Positions 62,592 through 64,000 of a DNA stretch of 64,000 bases are shown piece after piece. Within the stretch, counting starts at the first letter, position 1. Every line of letters begins with the position of its first letter. Below the pieces are notes generated by a model. That model was not told the DNA's origin, ran no database searches, and was given only the letters and a program-made list of their open reading frames with translations. The stretch comes from Fibrobacter sp. (GTDB lineage Bacteria > Fibrobacterota > Fibrobacteria > Fibrobacterales > Fibrobacteraceae), in NCBI GenBank assembly GCA_024399035.1, contig JAKSID010000003.1:1-64000 (forward strand). The letters run 5' to 3'. The position numbers and the translations under genes were made by a program.

Positions 62592-64000
62592 TTAGTAGTT
62601 CGACTTGGAGAGCATCTTGCCGTTGAGGGTTACGATCCAATGCTTGTTCTGAGCCTTGGCCGGGACCTTCATGTTGGTCGTTCCAATCTTAACTCTGGTC
62701 TTGAACAAGGTCTTTCCCGTCAAGTCGATGATTGCGAAAGTTCCGCCGATGTCGGTTTGGATCAGCATATTGGAACCGTTCACAACAAAGTAGTTGGTGG
62801 GGGAAAGCATGGAGTAATCCAATCTCTGAATGATAGGCGGATTGACAATGGAATCGCCCTTCTGTTCGGTTGCAGGAACTGTATCCGTCTTCTCTTCGAT
62901 GGTAGGAATATGGATAATCGGTTCCGTTACGATGGGGTTGGCGGGTTCCGTGAAACCAAGTTGTTGGTCCATCCAGGCCATACGCTCTTTCATCTTCTTG
63001 CGAAGATGTTCTACTTCGCCGTCCCAAGTTGTTGCGTTGTAACCGCCCATGGCCATACCCATGCCTCCGCCACCGGACTGATTACAATATTTCATCGGTT
63101 GCGGGTCAGCTTCATTCTGGCCACTAGCCTTGCCCAGATTGGGCCAGCGTTTAAAGTTTCTATCGGCAGCGTTCTTCAAGTAAACCTTCATGGAATCCAA
63201 GTATACGTCCAAGGTCTTTGTGTGCCATACGCCGCTGCGCAATTCTGCCCAACGTTTTTTTAGCTCGGATTGGTACTTTTGATCTTTCCACATGCTGGTA
63301 AGCCAGCGGGGAGCCTTCAGGGAGCTTCCGCCGAAGCCAAATCCGCCCCAACCGCCGCCATTTCCGTCAGCAATCTGCTTGCTGCTGTTTTCAATTTGCC
63401 AGCCGGTGGTTCCAGAACTTCCGAAACCGCCGCCCATGCCGCCAAATCCGCCGCCCCAGCCGCCATTATTGTTGTTTTGTCCTTCGGGTTGGCTGCCGTT
63501 ACTCATGGCGAGATTAAAGTCCCAGGGAGGACCTAAGGTTACCTTACCGCCCTTGCTATCCTTGGGCTTGTGCAAGAAGAAACTGCACCAGTAGGAATCT
63601 GCATTGTTGGTAACTTCCTGGTGAAGCACATAATCTACTGCGGAACCTACATCCACATAGTTTTCGTATCCGTTCCCGTTACCGCCGTTCTTGAACAATC
63701 CTTCAAGATCGTTCAAGTACTTCTTCAGGTATTCTTCCTGCTGGGGTTTGATATTTTCTTTTTTCGGGTAATGGAGAATGACGTTCAAGCCATCGGAGGT
63801 ACCGAAGCCTTCAGCGTTGACGCTGCCGCTGCCAGCTCCACCTGTGTTTGTGCCGGTCTTGTCGAACGCCCAGATGTAGCCACCAGTTACGTCATCGCCG
63901 CTAATGTCTTCGTCTTTTAACTTGGATACATCGACGCGGTATTTACCACGTTTGATTTTTTCGATAAGAACATAAACTCCACGGTATACGCCATTGATAT
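62592..64000 (-). CDS. CotH-kinase-family secreted protein (5' end beyond window)
   Basis: The frame stays open to the window edge; the first visible residues read NGVYRGVYVLIEKIKRGKYR and then a GGYIW motif, diagnostic of CotH-type protein kinases, which are often secreted. About 469 residues are visible. A Gly/Trp/Asn-rich insert (about 63340-63490) interrupts the fold, and the C-terminus has a proline-rich linker and a short beta domain (GGTFAIIDLTGKTLFKTRVKI...KMLSKSNY) like type IX sorting tails. The N-terminus and signal peptide lie to the right of the window. Confidence 0.85.
   Translation of the reverse strand, partial: INGVYRGVYVLIEKIKRGKYRVDVSKLKDEDISGDDVTGGYIWAFDKTGTNTGGAGSGSVNAEGFGTSDGLNVILHYPKKENIKPQQEEYLKKYLNDLEGLFKNGGNGNGYENYVDVGSAVDYVLHQEVTNNADSYWCSFFLHKPKDSKGGKVTLGPPWDFNLAMSNGSQPEGQNNNNGGWGGGFGGMGGGFGSSGTTGWQIENSSKQIADGNGGGWGGFGFGGSSLKAPRWLTSMWKDQKYQSELKKRWAELRSGVWHTKTLDVYLDSMKVYLKNAADRNFKRWPNLGKASGQNEADPQPMKYCNQSGGGGMGMAMGGYNATTWDGEVEHLRKKMKERMAWMDQQLGFTEPANPIVTEPIIHIPTIEEKTDTVPATEQKGDSIVNPPIIQRLDYSMLSPTNYFVVNGSNMLIQTDIGGTFAIIDLTGKTLFKTRVKIGTTNMKVPAKAQNKHWIVTLNGKMLSKSNY

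Noticed and set aside
1-64000. CRISPR array, insertion sequence, prophage, tRNA or rRNA
   Set aside because: No regularly spaced repeats, transposase, integrase, phage structural gene or recognisable RNA gene was found while reading both strands.

Overview
The window looks like chromosomal DNA from a Fibrobacter-type bacterium (phylum Fibrobacterota). This rests on a lipoprotein with two FISUMP (Fibrobacter succinogenes major paralogous) domains, polyserine linkers in secreted proteins, many lipoproteins and secreted carbohydrate-related proteins, and a Gram-negative envelope gene (lpxB). Most of it is ordinary, densely packed chromosome; no prophage, insertion sequence, CRISPR array, tRNA or rRNA was recognised.

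Layout: (1) 1-1.75 kb: the start of valS on the minus strand, then two tandem type II toxin-antitoxin modules with a shared upstream sequence that includes an exact 32-nt direct repeat. (2) 1.9-11.3 kb: FISUMP lipoprotein, secreted DUF4832-type protein, Nudix hydrolase, a 50-residue hydrophobic miniprotein, then der-plsY-gpsA (GTPase and phospholipid synthesis) and a YbhN-like membrane protein. (3) 11.3-25 kb: LamG-type lipoprotein, a glycosyltransferase, dnaE-lpxB, a mutL lacking endonuclease motifs, a hypothetical gene, an orphan structured-RNA candidate, an M15-like peptidase and thrC. (4) 25-31 kb: a four-gene operon of lipoprotein, FadL-like outer-membrane protein, DUF4912 protein with a histone-H1-like tail, and GH57 branching enzyme. 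(5) 31-35 kb: minus-strand SRPBCC protein, UbiD decarboxylase and a secreted metalloprotease-like protein.

(6) 35-44 kb: a surface-glycan locus (flippase, cytidylyltransferase-like protein, LicD, two glycosyltransferases, RND/MMPL exporter, then a minus-strand GT4 and Dabb protein). (7) 44-48 kb: a degenerate DnaG/DnaB-like fusion facing an operon of ruvC, an M15 dipeptidase/carboxypeptidase and an MpaA-like amidase. (8) 48-51 kb: pssA and an oligopeptide-binding lipoprotein. (9) 50.9-60.6 kb: a minus-strand run of six close genes: a degenerate AEP-primase/RecA-like ATPase fusion, a TrmA-like methyltransferase without its catalytic Cys, a LysM protein, a sensor kinase with a large extracytoplasmic TPR-like region, its response regulator, and an exported TPR/beta-propeller protein. 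(10) 60.8-64 kb: glnS and the 3' part of a CotH-kinase-family secreted protein.

The most unusual content is the set of enzyme-like proteins that keep the family fold signatures but have lost catalytic residues (two primase-helicase fusions, the TrmA-like protein, MutL), the paired TA modules with a shared upstream repeat, and the three-gene signalling unit. All functions are read from sequence motifs by eye, without database searches.
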